A stretch of DNA of 64,000 nt from Tethya wilhelma (Eukaryota; Porifera; Demospongiae; Tethyida; Tethyidae): the NCBI GenBank assembly GCA_964030475.1, contig CAXIPT010000021.1:115256-179255 (forward strand), read 5' to 3'. Of the stretch, positions 43,384-55,100 are shown in pieces. The position numbers and the translations under genes were made by a program. Each line of letters opens with the position of its first letter. The stretch's first letter is position 1. The notes below the pieces were generated by a model. It searched no databases, was not told the DNA's origin, and was given only the letters and a program-made list of their open reading frames with translations.

Positions 43384-43686
43384 TGTAGCGTTCTTCGCTC
43401 CCGGGTTACTGGGTTCTACACAATTATCACTAGAACGCTAACTGTAGTTTAACTTTATAACGTTTATCAAACAGATTCTATGTCCCAATTTCTTAAACTT
43501 AGTCAAGACTGACTATTACAACAGACTAACTATAATCACAAAACTCATTCTTAAGACAGGAAGTTCTAATTACATAGTTCAATTCTACCACNTGTAAAAA
43601 TCTGGACAGAAAAGTTGGTATTTTGTGTCTTTTGCAAGTTGGAAATTTCCCTAGCAATGCGGTGCATGGGCATGACCGACCACCCT
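43384..43686 (-). repeat. LTR of the second LTR element (outer border uncertain)
   Basis: The inner border is CA at 43385-43384 (minus strand), just before the primer site. The plus strand reads TGTAGCGTTCTTCGCTCCCG. The stretch continues to the start of the segmental duplication at 43687, with an N at 43592; I cannot see the outer TG end with confidence. Confidence 0.5.
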
Positions 43687-43947
43687 TAATATCTACATTA
43701 CGCATACCGTAGGGGAAGGATATTTGACTTTTAATTACCCCATCTATTTTGCCCAAGGAAGGGAAAATATATCACCCTATAGCCAATGTGAACTAGCTTT
43801 ATATCCCACTTGCCATAGTCTCAGTACAGTAATAGCTGGGGTTTAACTAGGATATTTTCCTTCCCTCAGGGCTACAAGGGAAAATATAGCCATATTTTCC
43901 CTTCCCTTGGCTATTACTTGTAGTACAATAAAAGCACCCACGATGCA

Positions 43948-44316
43948 TAAGCCTCGGCTTGTTAATCAATTAAGCCACTTTATACCCATCCAACTGAGCT
44001 CAGCTCAAGCACATCTCTGAGCACATTGCATCCAGTCCAACTCTACCATGTTTCTAAATAATGCACACTACATGGGGCATGATCGATGGGTGTGGTTTCG
44101 AAGCTAAGTGCTCAGAGATGCACAAAAGCCTCAGATCTCAGAAACTATAGCGTTTTGCAAGGTTCTACACGACAAATTTCAAGATAATCATGAACGTAAG
44201 CACCATCCACTTTGACTCTAGAGTTGCCGTTCTTCAGATAATTTTGTAACAAACAGACAGACACACAAAACGACTACCGTAACCCTCTGCACATGATACT
44301 CACGAGTCGAGGCTTA
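43948..44316 (+). mobile_element. Family A element inside duplication copy 2
   Basis: Same as 28677-29052, carried along by the duplication. TIRs TAAGCCTCGGC and GTCGAGGCTTA. Confidence 0.85.
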
Positions 44317-44881
44317 ATGACCAGTAAGAATGCAGCTTTACTCAACAACAGGAAATAGTTTGCATACTGTTTCTATCTAATTTGCACATTGTTTTCAAAA
44401 TGACTGACTAATTTGAATGCTGTTTCCCAGAGAAAGAAAATTATACAAGCTACAATGTAACATTGCTGTGCATACAGTAACGAAACTACCGCTCAGTCAT
44501 GGGTAATGAGTGGGTTGGGTTTGGAAACGCAATTAAGTCGAACCTTAAACCATTAAGCACGCAACAAGACTGACAGAAAAAAGATGAAGCAACGCCAAGT
44601 TTAAGCATCTGCCACTGCTGTAAGAGAGTTAAGTGATGCAACAACTGACACCTGAGCAGAGCTGACAGTTACTAAGGTGAATTTGAAGTACATCGAAAAA
44701 TGTGACTAATCAAAAATGGGATATTAAAGGGATCTCCTATAAAAAACGGATAAAGGTCGCAAGTGGCTTAATTATCGGACGTTTAACCATATCATCTATG
44801 GTTATAGTTAAACCATAGATGATATAGTTTATTACTATATAACATAATTGTACATTACTTATTCAATGTCAGTTTGAATAC

Positions 44882-45022
44882 CTTTTCTCGGTAACTGTCC
44901 AATGAGATATATTTTCCATGAATATCCCTCAATGTTAGGTTATAGGGAAATCCAGGAGCTTCAAAGGAGCGTGCTGTAGTTGAAAACAAAACAACTACAA
45001 CGATTATGTGAAATACCTGCAT
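44882..45022 (-). pseudogene. Orphan second copy of GPX exon 1
   Basis: 47 codons from MQVFHIIV to 'DSYREK' with the donor GTATTC, identical in protein to 29758-29618 (one nearby third-codon change in the YVS/YIS codon gives Val to Ile). No second peroxidase exon follows on the minus strand before the duplication border at 43687 or in the LTR and transposon region beyond. It cannot make a complete enzyme here unless spliced to the distant exon 25083-24679, which would span the JmjC gene. Alternatively it is an allele misplaced in assembly. Confidence 0.8.
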
Positions 45023-45184
45023 TCTTTTGAGCTCAAGACAAAGGGATAAAGGAGCGCTAGACAAGTATTCACGACGAAGGAAGACCCCGCGCGCGGGGAG
45101 CTGATCAGTCACCAGGCCCCTGAACCAGAACATGGGGCCCGGACTATACATGATATAGCAGAGGGTGTGGACACTCGAGTACTC

Positions 45185-45339
45185 ACAGTCAGATCGCCAG
45201 TGAGGTCTCCCGCAGTACCTATCTAAGATTGTTTTGATTGGTTGAATTACTAAGCATGTGACTTATACCGGCTAACTTTTCTAAGATTAATCTGATTGGT
45301 TGGATCACGTGATCACTATTTCTTCAGTAGTAACTTAGG
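45185..45339. promoter_or_regulatory. Promoter-like CCAAT and E-box motifs
   Basis: Two GATTGGTTG motifs (inverse CCAAT boxes, about 45233 and 45294) and CACGTGATC (E-box, about 45306) within 80 bp, upstream of the orphan GPX exon 1 on the minus strand but outside the duplicated block. Function is inferred from motif only. Confidence 0.35.
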
Positions 45340-46745
45340 TAGCTACCATTGACTACACAATAATATTGACTACACAGTACACTAGCATTGACTACACAGT
45401 ACACTAGCATTGGCTACACAGTACATTAATATTGACTACACAGTACTACCATTGATTACACAGTACACTGCCATTGACTACACAGTACACTACCATTGAC
45501 TACACAGTACACAGCCATTGACTACACAGTACATTAATATTGACTACACAGTACATTAATATTGACTACACAGTACACTCCCATTGACTACACAGTACAC
45601 AGCCATTGACTACACAGTACATTAATATTGACTACACAGTACACTCCCATTATCTCTACACAGTACACAGCCATTGACTACACAGTACACTACCATTGAC
45701 TACACAGTACACAGCCATTGACTACACAGTACACTCCCATTGACTACACAGTACATTAATATTGACTACACAGTACACTGCCATTGACCACACAGTACAT
45801 TAATATTGATTACACAGTACATTAATATTGACTACACAGTACACTGCCATTGACTACACAGTACACTACCATTGACTACACAGTACACTACCATTGACTA
45901 CACAGTACACAGCCCATTGACTACACAGTACATTAATATTGACTACACAGTACACTGCCATTGACTACACAGTACATTAATATTGACTACACAGTACACT
46001 ACCATTGACTACACAGTACATTAATATTGACTACGCAGTACACTCCCATTAAGTCTACACAGTACACAGCCATTGACTACACAGTACACTACCATTGACT
46101 ACACAGTACACAGCCATTGACTACACAGTACACTCCCATTGACTACACAGTACACTGCCATTGACTACACATTACATTAATATTGACTACACAGTACACT
46201 ACCATTGACTATTAATATTGACTACACAGTACACGGCCATTGACTACACAGTACACTGCCATTGACTACACAGTACATTAATATTGACTACATGCACAGT
46301 ACACTACCACTGACTACACAGTACTGCCATTGACTATACACAGTACACTGCCATTGACTACACAGTACACTGCCATTGACTACACAGTACACTACCATTG
46401 ACTACACAGTACACTACTATTGACTACACAGTACATTAATATTGACTACACAGTACACTGCCATCGACTATACATGTGCAGTACACTGCCATCGACTACA
46501 CAGTATACACTGCCATTGACTACACAGTACACTGCCATTGACTACACAGTACACTATTACCATTGACTACACAGTACACTATAGCTAGCATTGGCTACAC
46601 AGTACACTAGCATTGACTACACAGTACACTAGCATTGGCTACACACTACCATTGGCTACACAGTACATTTTAGTATTGACTACACAGTACACTAGCATTG
46701 ACTACACAGTATATTAGTATTGACTACCATGACACTACACTACCA
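45340..46745 (+). repeat. Minisatellite, unit about 20-22 bp
   Basis: About 65 tandem units of CATTGACTACACAGTACACT with variants: ...TACATTAATA, ...TACACTGC, ...TACACTAC, ...TACACAGC. The variants alternate in higher-order patterns. No ORF on either strand spans it. Confidence 0.95.
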
Positions 46746-48195
46746 ATGACTACACAGTACTCTTGATTGCTACATGCACTTGATGCTGTTGTATACAATA
46801 AAAGTATTATTAATCTAGAAGTTATACGTATGTCCAATGAATCAGTAATAATATTATATTCTTTACACCCATATGGGCAGTGTACAAAAAGTAAGGAAAC
46901 AAGGCATGTCACAATTTCAGCACATATGTCTACTTCATTTTTATTTTTGGTGCATCACTGTCATGTAAACAATGCTGTACATGCCTTGATATAATAATCA
47001 TTTATGGTCATATATTATTATATAGATCGTGCCCGCCAATGAGTACATTTCAGAGTGTGCCGCCTTTTCTCCTGATGTCAGTACCTTGTAACACCTATAG
47101 GAAGTGATGACGGGTTTGATCATTAAGGTGTGGAACTTCACTACTAGCTAAGTGGGGTAAAGTATTATAACTAGCAACCTATAGGCAATCTCAGCTACAT
47201 GCAAGAAAAGGGTGCCTATTGTAGAGTTAGTACATGGACTTGTATATTGGACACTATATATTATTCTTTTTTATAGCTATACATGTATATTATGTATGTC
47301 TATAATACCGGTATGCCAATGATTCAATACTTCACATTTTTAATAATAATATTATGCTCAATCTTGCAATCTAACGTAATTAAGAGTTTGGAGGGTTAAT
47401 TAAAGAACATGACAGATCAGTCACATGCATGTACTTGACTTGATTATCTGCATGCTATAATTATAGGACTTTCTCTTTATACTTCTTTAATTATACAGCC
47501 TAGCTGTATGCCTGGCCCTGGTCATGGATGCAGTTGCTATACGCATATATACCCAGGATCGGAAACAGAGGTCACAGGATACATTTTTGTGAAGCATTCC
47601 ATGCAGGCATTATAGATCTTGTCAGCTTTGTTCTTATAGAAAAGTTAAAAAACAAAAGGGCATTGAGATCATATAGCTACTAAAATATCTTGCGTGTAGG
47701 CCTACTTCAATAATTAGTTAATGTTGTTATACAAGTTGTGGTTAGTTCTGTGTGTGCATAATATAGCTGTATCAAACAATACATGACATGCATGCTGTGT
47801 TAACAGTTCTTTCTCTAGACAGACTTAGTCACTGTCAGTACTTTAGTTCAAACTGCCCAGAATACCTTAGGTCAGGAAATTTACTATGAGAATATCAGAT
47901 TCTAGTATTATTATATACGGCTAAGGGTATAATTATACTATTATATTAGTTCCTTCTCGAGACATTGAGACAGCAAACTAACATTGATAAAATGTATATG
48001 CAGGAGAGGGAGGGGAAAAGAGATGCAATCAGCTATATAAAAGACTACAGAAAAATGAAAAAGTTAATTATAGTTTGAATATTTAGGTTCACGTCTACAA
48101 TTTATTTTTTGTATGAGGAGTAAGTTTTTTTGAGCCTTCCTTGAGAAATCAATTTGACTCCATTTCCATGCAATCCTGGGTATAGCTATACTAGG
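46746..48195. other. No gene recognised
   Basis: AT-rich. 46870-46950 carries a diverged family H piece ('AAGGAAACAAGGCATGTCAC', 'TCTACTTCATTTTT'). The rest shows no motif-bearing ORF or TIR. Confidence 0.4.
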
Positions 48196-49231
48196 TCAAG
48201 ATAACCTATATGATTGGACATGCAGTCCACAGCAACAAAATGTATTCAACACACTCGTATAGTTGAAACCCATGATAGCAGCACTAATGGTTGCCATTGC
48301 TGCAGTGTAGTTTTCAGGCATAAACTTGCGGATGGCTTGACACAAACTATTCAGTGCTTCCCCAGAATCCAATGGAGTAGCAACATTGCACTGCAATGAC
48401 TCTTGTAGGAGAATGTTGGAGCCATTAACCATTCGACGGAGCCATAGAAATGGTGTGTCGGCATTTGACATCAGTATTCCACTGCTTGAGATTTGAACAT
48501 CTTCTGAAAATACCCACACTGGCTCTCCATCACTCACTTGATTTCGACCAATGATTCTAGCAGCATGTTTAGTCGTGCTGTTGCTAGTCTCGCTGAGCAT
48601 TCCTGTTGACATTTCCATCAACATCCTCTTAAATTCATTGTCGGACATCAGCAAAAACAGGGTTCCACCAGGAAATTGTTGATTTACTGAAATTGTGAAT
48701 TGCTTTACAGTGCTTGATACCTCAGACATAGGGCAAAAAACGACTCTGTAATAGATTAATAATTATTACTAATAAAGGAGTTTGCGTGACGCCACATGCA
48801 TGTACACTATAGCTCAAGTATTAATATGAGTATTTATTATTATAGACATACATTATATAATTATAATTGAAGGGCTCGGAATTTGGAAGTAGAGTGATTA
48901 TAACCCACAAATCTTGGTCAATTTAGTGGGTTCATTTTTATAATTTTTTGGGGGCTTTTCAGACATTGACTCAATTTTCCATATTTCATTCAGGGTTATA
49001 GACCACTTTGCTGAGCCCTTCAAATTATTCAGTGCTAATATAATACTTTTCACTCTCATCAGGATATCTTGTAATATTCAGCAATAACCCAGAACCCCCA
49101 GCATCAGAAGCTACGTGTACAGTCCCAAGGACTCCAATCGAGAAATTTGATACTGGTTCACGATAGTTAGAATCATCTTCCTTGACTCGGAAGAGACGGT
49201 TTGATCCAACTTCAATACGGGTAGATGGCAT
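48196..49231 (-). CDS. Unrecognised protein, two exons
   Basis: Exon 1 49231-49047 (MPSTRIEVGSNRLFRV) and exon 2 48745-48196 join in frame: donor GAAAA|GTATTA, acceptor TTACAG|AGTC, giving 'YPDESEKVVFCPMSEVSSTV'. About 244 residues with no stop. The product has scattered Asn-x-Ser/Thr sites and 'FPGGTLFLLM', and ends with a Cys cluster 'NTFCCCGLHVQSY'. It may be part of an extracellular protein, but there is no signal peptide at this start, and I recognise no domain. It is divergent from the gene starting at 49922. Upstream exons may exist. Confidence 0.55.
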
Positions 49232-49921
49232 TATGAGCTGAAATAATATTTTTCTTCATCATAATTAATTTTATGGACGTCTACACATATAATAACATTA
49301 TAATATAAATTTAATACCTACAATCAGCTAGCTATATAGGCTGTACTAGCATAGAATATATATAATCCATGGTACTAGTATAGCTGGCTGAAAAGTACGA
49401 CCACTACGGATTACTATCATACAATCATACATGTACAGATGATTTAATGAATACAAGGCACGAGGCCCAAATAATAGTAATTTTCGTACCTCAAATCAAC
49501 TGAAGCAATAGATTCTTGGTGTTTTTACTTACACACAGCACATTTTGTACCATTCAAGAGTGTTTCTACGGAAACAGCGTTCGCGGCGCTAGGCGCGGGT
49601 ACGTATGGTACGTCACGCATGCGCAGATAAAATCATACACCTGCACCATAGCAACGTTAACCATTGCATTGCGTGCTTGCTATTATCATCAAACTGTTGC
49701 AAACACAGGTAATTCGATATAAAATTATTAATAATTAAAAATAATGTAAAATTATTATTTTGAATCACCAACAGGTATAGCTAACAGAAAGTTGTTGATC
49801 TAAGCCACATCTAACCATTCACTGGACCGTGGCAATGTTGTGAAAAAGAGGCTGTTCTCTGTGTAGCTTTTGTGGTGAAAGTAATGGTAATCGAGCAATC
49901 CGGTGCAAATCGTGTTCCAAA
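49232..49921. promoter_or_regulatory. Divergent promoter region with CRE-like site
   Basis: Between the two divergent genes. GGTACGTCACGCATGCGCAG (about 49607-49626) contains a CRE-like TACGTCA and an NRF1-like GCATGCGC, within a short GC-rich island (GTTCGCGGCGCTAGGCGCGG). CACAG|GTAATT near 49709 may be the donor of a 5' UTR exon. From about 49850 a CSLC ... CGES ... CKSC reading is open into the downstream ORF. Confidence 0.5.
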
Positions 49922-50965
49922 ATGCTCAAAGATAATGCCTCTCAAGAAGTGAAGAAATCAAAATTAGCTTCTTCTGAGGAAGTTACAAGTCTCACTTCGA
50001 CTGAAAATCTGAGAATCTTTTTATGCAGAATTCGTAAGGAAGGCCCAGACTATCGCACGTTCGTAACGAAACAGGATGGAAAATGGAAATGTTACTACAG
50101 CAACTGTTCTCTCGTACAAAATGTTCGGTGCCGATCAAATGATTCAGGCACAAGCACTTGTGAACATATTAAGAATGTTAGACTGGAGCATGATAATGAA
50201 TTCGAAGCTGTTCAAAACAACTTCTATCCATCATTTCAATTGAATGAGTCAAGATTGGGCAATCTTGCTGTTCCTCTTGATACTCAACAAGAAATGAAAA
50301 AGCTGCTCTCTCAACATCCAAATCTTGTTCAACAAGTTTCAGAAGAAACATTTGTAGTTCGTGACTCAGAAAAATCCCAGGAACATCCTCTTGGGCTGCT
50401 ACACATCAGATTAATGAAGAAAAACAAGGCTTCTCGGCAAACACCATTTTTTTGTCCATGTACAGCATTCCGACGATTTCACTCGTTGTTTAGTGGCAGC
50501 GGCACTAGTTCCAAGCCAGGACGAAGGTGCATTCACTTTTACATTTGCCTCTGGGCCTTGGCAAGCACTCCTCAAATTGCTATCAATTATCCATTTACAT
50601 TTGACGAAGGTAAGGAACTAAAGTTCAATACACACTATTAACATTTTGATTTTGTTTCAATTTGAATGCAGATTCAATTCATCAGGCAAAATGTGATCAC
50701 CAGCAAGACCAAAATGATGGTAGCACTATAATCTGTGTGTGCATGTATGCATACATTGTGTACATGTGTATACTCATATTGTATATATGTGCGGTTGTGT
50801 GAAATAAATCTAGCTATGTTTCTCTTACATTTTTTCCCATAACAGAATCTTCATCTTCACAGTCTTTATGTTCTCACCAGAAAGACCAACATTCTACAGA
50901 TGATGGTACACTAATAATATTGTTATACTTTTGCAGTTGTAGTAAAGTATACTTGTTAGTAGTGG

Positions 50966-51024
<59 letters not shown>

Positions 51025-51029
51025 GTGTG

Positions 51030-51064
<35 letters not shown>

Positions 51065-51185
51065 TGTAGTGTGTGTGTGTACATGTGAGTGTGTGCATAT
51101 GTGTGTAATTTCCCCCTCAAAACAGAATCTTCATCTTTAGAGTCTTTATCTTCTTGCCAGAAAAATCAAAGCTCTATAAATGATG
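49922..51185 (+). CDS. Unrecognised Cys-motif protein with tandem phase-1 mini-exons (3' end open)
   Basis: Exon 1 49922-50609, then 50672-50719, 50846-50905 and 51126-51185; every intron is GT-AG and phase 1. Exon 1 contains 'GKWKCYYSNC' and, near residue 180, 'FFCPCTAFRRFHSLF' followed by 'GRRCIHFYICLWALAS', a C-x-C ... C-x-H-x3-C arrangement like SWIM-type zinc motifs or domains of HMGXB3-like proteins (uncertain). In-frame codons upstream of the ATG encode another Cys4 cluster (CSFCGES, CKSCSK; 49850-49921), so the true start may be in an earlier exon. The mini-exons encode similar Ser/Gln/Asp-rich units ('ESSSSQSLCSHQKDQHSTDD'). Sequence after 51185 is broken by (GT)n and an N. Confidence 0.65.
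50960..51085 (+). repeat. (GT)n microsatellite in an intron
   Basis: Imperfect GT run between mini-exons 3 and 4 of the 49922 gene. A second (GT)n with an N lies at 51205-51231, just downstream of mini-exon 4. Confidence 0.95.
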
Positions 51186-51463
51186 GTACAGTAATATTGT
51201 GTGCATGAGTGTGTGTGTGTGTGTGTGTGTNGTTCAAGCTACGTGCTTGCAAAGTAGGTGTGACGCTAAGTGAGGAAAATTCAAACATTGGATCACGGTC
51301 CAGAGGGGCTGTCCAGATCATTGCAAGGAAACGCAGCAAAAAACCACACTTAGAAAAGTGAACCTGGGCATTGCAGTGCAAACATTAGTAATATTTATTT
51401 TGTGGAGACATGGATGGCAGAGAGAACTACCTGTATCAGTCTTGAGAGAATGTATTTACTGAC

Positions 51464-51700
51464 TCCACCCATAAGTGCACCCTCCTCTGGGTCTGTATCA
51501 ACATAGTGGGTCAACAGAGAGAAGACTCCCAACATCACCTGGTAGTAAAGCGATACATCATCCCAACCTAAAGTACCAGAGTAAGTCTAGCCCTTATTAT
51601 TCTCATACATCTAGTCCTTGGTGTTGCTGTACAGGAGATCTCACGATCAAGATAGGGATAAAGATCGTGATAGGGAACATGGTGGTGGGAGGGGCAGTTA
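51464..51700 (+). other. Possible exon remnants (RD-rich reading)
   Basis: 51507-51593 is bounded by AACATAG and a good donor AGA|GTAAGT. 51634-51695 starts after TGCTGTACAG and in one frame reads 'RSHDQDRDKDRDREHGGGRG'. The frames do not join without a stop, except one short ending ('LVVKRYIIPT', stop) that would fit phase 1 after the mini-exons of the 49922 gene. Too weak for a gene call. Confidence 0.3.
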
Positions 51701-51717
51701 TATTTCGTACAAGTCTC

Positions 51718-51870
51718 TCATTTCAGTTGCAAACTGCTGCACAATCTTGATCTGCTGCTCTACTATATGTGATTTGTCATACGTTATAATTATCATGATA
51801 TTTATGTTGCACATGTTACTTACACTAAATGAAATATTGGTTGATATACATTTGTTCACTCGAGAATTTA
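51718..51870 (+). repeat. Inverted copy of 32960-33115
   Basis: See 32960-33115. Ends at CACTCGAG; continues into the 86-bp repeat 51878-51963. Confidence 0.85.
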
Positions 51871-51877
51871 AAACATG

Positions 51878-51963
51878 CTGTTTTTTTTTACTGAATTGGT
51901 CGAGGTGACGAAAATTAAACACGCAAACTTTTATAGCAGCGAAAATTTCCGATCTATAGTATT
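51878..51963 (+). repeat. Direct copy of 33418-33503
   Basis: See 33418-33503; ends GATCTATAGTATTTGTG. Confidence 0.8.
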
Positions 51964-52108
51964 TGTGTAGCTAACTGATCATGATCTGTACAATGCAGCT
52001 GTCATACAAAAAATTGTGACCAAAGACACTATTATTATAATTAAATATACGGTCTAGTGCAACAGGTCACAAAAGTATACACAGCAACAGCATTGTTACT
52101 GAGCTTAC

Positions 52109-55100
52109 ATTAATAGAATCAGCATGGGTACCAACGTCAATTTCTTCATCTCCTTCAACTTTTCTTTCATCTGCAGAGTGATAAGGTACTTCATCTGGTG
52201 TTAATTTGGTCTTTCTAGTTTCAGATTTTCTATGTTTATACCTGCACCAAAGAATGAGACAAAATATTTTTACCATAGTAGACTAACAGTGGAATATTTA
52301 AGAAGAATTGGAACCAACATGGAATAGTTAAGTTAATTTCACGAGCTAGATCTTTCCATACTACCATAGACTAGGAAATTTTTGTTAATTTTAACTGTTG
52401 TGGATAACTCAATCAGTAAACGAGACCATACAAAACAAATTTTTGCCATACCATATAGCCAGTTATTTTGGCAAGAATTAAATTTGGCGAAAGAGAGTTC
52501 AATCGATATTGCCAAATTTTAATTTGGCCAATAAAAATAGAAAGCTTATTATGTCATTATTATGGCGAAATTAGTATAGTAGCTACGCCTATACGCTTTC
52601 TCTTTGTTTTTCTTTTACTAAAGTAGATTTGACAAAGCCTTTCATGTCATGAAGCTACAGTAAGCAACAATCAAATGAACTGTGCTGAAAGCCTTCTGCA
52701 TTGATAATGAAGCTTCTAGCAGCATAAAAAATACAGGAGGGGCTAATGCACTATGATATCGCCGCACAAATAAAGCTTTTTTTTAGCCAGGTAACCAAGC
52801 TTTCAAAAGCGATACTATTGCTTTATAGCTTAAGAACCCCTACACCTATTCCCAGTATGGTAGTACTGGGTACACAGGAATGGTACGGATGGCCATTAGT
52901 GTAATACAAAAATTCACGCGAATAACTCTGCAAAAAAATGAGTGCTTGGCACTAAAAGGCTTCTCAGGCTACTCATTCTTTTTCTAACAAGCCTAAAAAC
53001 AAGGCATAAAACCATCGCTAATTAAAGTATCAAAATAAAATATGCCAAACCTCCAATTTTCTCCATTTTCTTCTTCTTCTTCTTCTTCTTCTACGTTATT
53101 TCAGCGTTTCTCGAGAACTGTTCACTTTCAGAAGCTGATTCTTAAACGAATATACTTAGTTTCTTTGTCTTCACCCGCTTTTGGCATCGCCTGCTCGTGT
53201 CTCTCATTGAGTGGCTAGATACAAGGCAAAAAGTGTCTTCTCCGTATGGCAGCCATTCATTTCTACACTTATGCATAAATTCATAAGCTACTTGGAAATT
53301 TAAATGACGACCCTTTCCAGATAGACAGGTGTGTGTTATTTGGAATTTGAATATTCGCTTCCTGTCTGCAATACCTGAAGATTTCTGGTTGTGCTGAACT
53401 CTGTTACTTTTCAGTCTTCAATATTTAGGAGGTGAATACTTTGTTACGCTTATTACGTAGTTGTCACTATAAGAAGATGTGCAAAGCAAGTACATTTGTT
53501 GAAATCCAGCTTCCTGAGATGCTTTAGCTAACTTTTCAATCACTGATTGCATAAATATCTATGCTGATAATGTACAAGTAACTACCATATACATACACAC
53601 TCAAATAAGATTAGTAGAATTATGAAAAAATGAGAACAAACAAGTGCAAAAAACATTGGAAATGTAATGAGATAAAATTATAAGAATGGCTAAATCGTAA
53701 AAGAAAGATGGAATGGCTGTTAGAGTGTGTAAAGAATTATTCCTATGGGCAACATGAGGGACTCGATCAACATGAAAAGAGAGTACTACATGCAGCCCAC
53801 ACAGGACGAATTCTGCACACACTCAGACAGCTATTCCATCTTGTTTGCTTTCTTTTTACGATTTGGCCATTCCTATGTCTCATTACATTTCCAATGTTTT
53901 TTTTCACCTGTGTAATGAAGGCACTGATGGTGCATAAGCCTCGGCGCACTCAACTAGCTAGCATACTGTGCAAAAGAGTGTATCACTGAGAACTTCAGCA
54001 ACTAATCCATCTAGACTCATAGCTAACTTTGAGTGTGCATGGTAAAGCAGCACATGTCACAGACTATGAACCAGATTAGATTTGCTACAATAGTTATATA
54101 TACATGCACTGGAATACTCAGCTGCTGTCAGATAGCGAAGTCTAGCTGCTGGACCTACAGTGAGTCTAATTCAGTGATGCACTGATTTATTTCAAGCTGG
54201 CCACAATGTAAAAATCTTTGCATGCCCTATTATATGCTTACATATATAAAGCAGGCCAACTCCTGTCTGTCTTGCCAAACAACAATGGCCAACAGTTCAG
54301 CAACAGCAGCCATTCAGAGAGCCATGTCAGAGTCCTCAGTGTGCTTGTCAGCATGCAGAGGCTTGTCAGTGTTTACTACGCAAATTCTGGATAACGCACA
54401 CCAAATTAGTAGGCGTGGTCTCGAAGCTAAGCGCTCAGAAAGGCACAAAAGCCTGAAATTTCGGAAACTAAAGTATTTTGGACAACAAAAAATATATTTC
54501 TACAAGATCATTCAGTTTTATGAACGTAAGTACCATCAATTTTGTCGCTAGAGCTACCTTTCTTGAGATTTCGATGGAACAAACAGACAGACAGACACAC
54601 AAAACGACTACCGTAATCCTCTGCACGTGCTACGCACGCGCCGAGGCTTAACAAGTTTTAAGCTTATTTCATGAAGGACAGTGGAGAAAATGTCATTCTA
54701 AACTCTTCTATCGGGATTGGGATCGCTCTAGTGCGTATTCAAATGTTCATATTCAGGTAATAAATTTTGGCGGATTTAACTTCGGTGACTTGGAGAAACT
54801 CGCCAATTTCGCCAAAAAAAATCTTCCCAAAAGTTTCCGCCTATACGGTATTTTATTCTCATTGGGAAAGGTCGATGATATCATGGTGGCAAAACGTCAC
54901 GATCTACAGTACACTCAGCTTATCATGTGCAGAATAGATTACATGATTGATATTCATTTTGCTATAGCCTGCATATCTTTACTAAGGTCTGAGACCTGCA
55001 CTGTATGTATAGCAGCAAACTATGTTAATTACCTTGCAATAAACTGCTTTGCTTCAGGGTTTCGCTTGTGGAAATCCTTCATTAATCTTTTGTATTCTTT

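Larger units (their letters stand above)
43687..45184 (+). repeat. Segmental duplication copy 2
   Basis: Nearly identical to 28417-29921 in the same orientation, including family A copy 43948-44316, the stem-loop and GPX exon 1. Small differences include a 5-bp deletion near 44190 and an AGGA insertion near 45078. Both borders are abrupt: the left joins LTR sequence, the right joins unrelated CCAAT-box-containing sequence. Confidence 0.92.

Noticed and set aside
45340..46745. CRISPR-like array
   Set aside because: Units are continuous 20-22-bp tandem repeats with no unique spacers, in animal-type DNA.
50874..51098. His/Thr-rich minus-strand ORF
   Set aside because: It is a translation of the (GT)n microsatellite.
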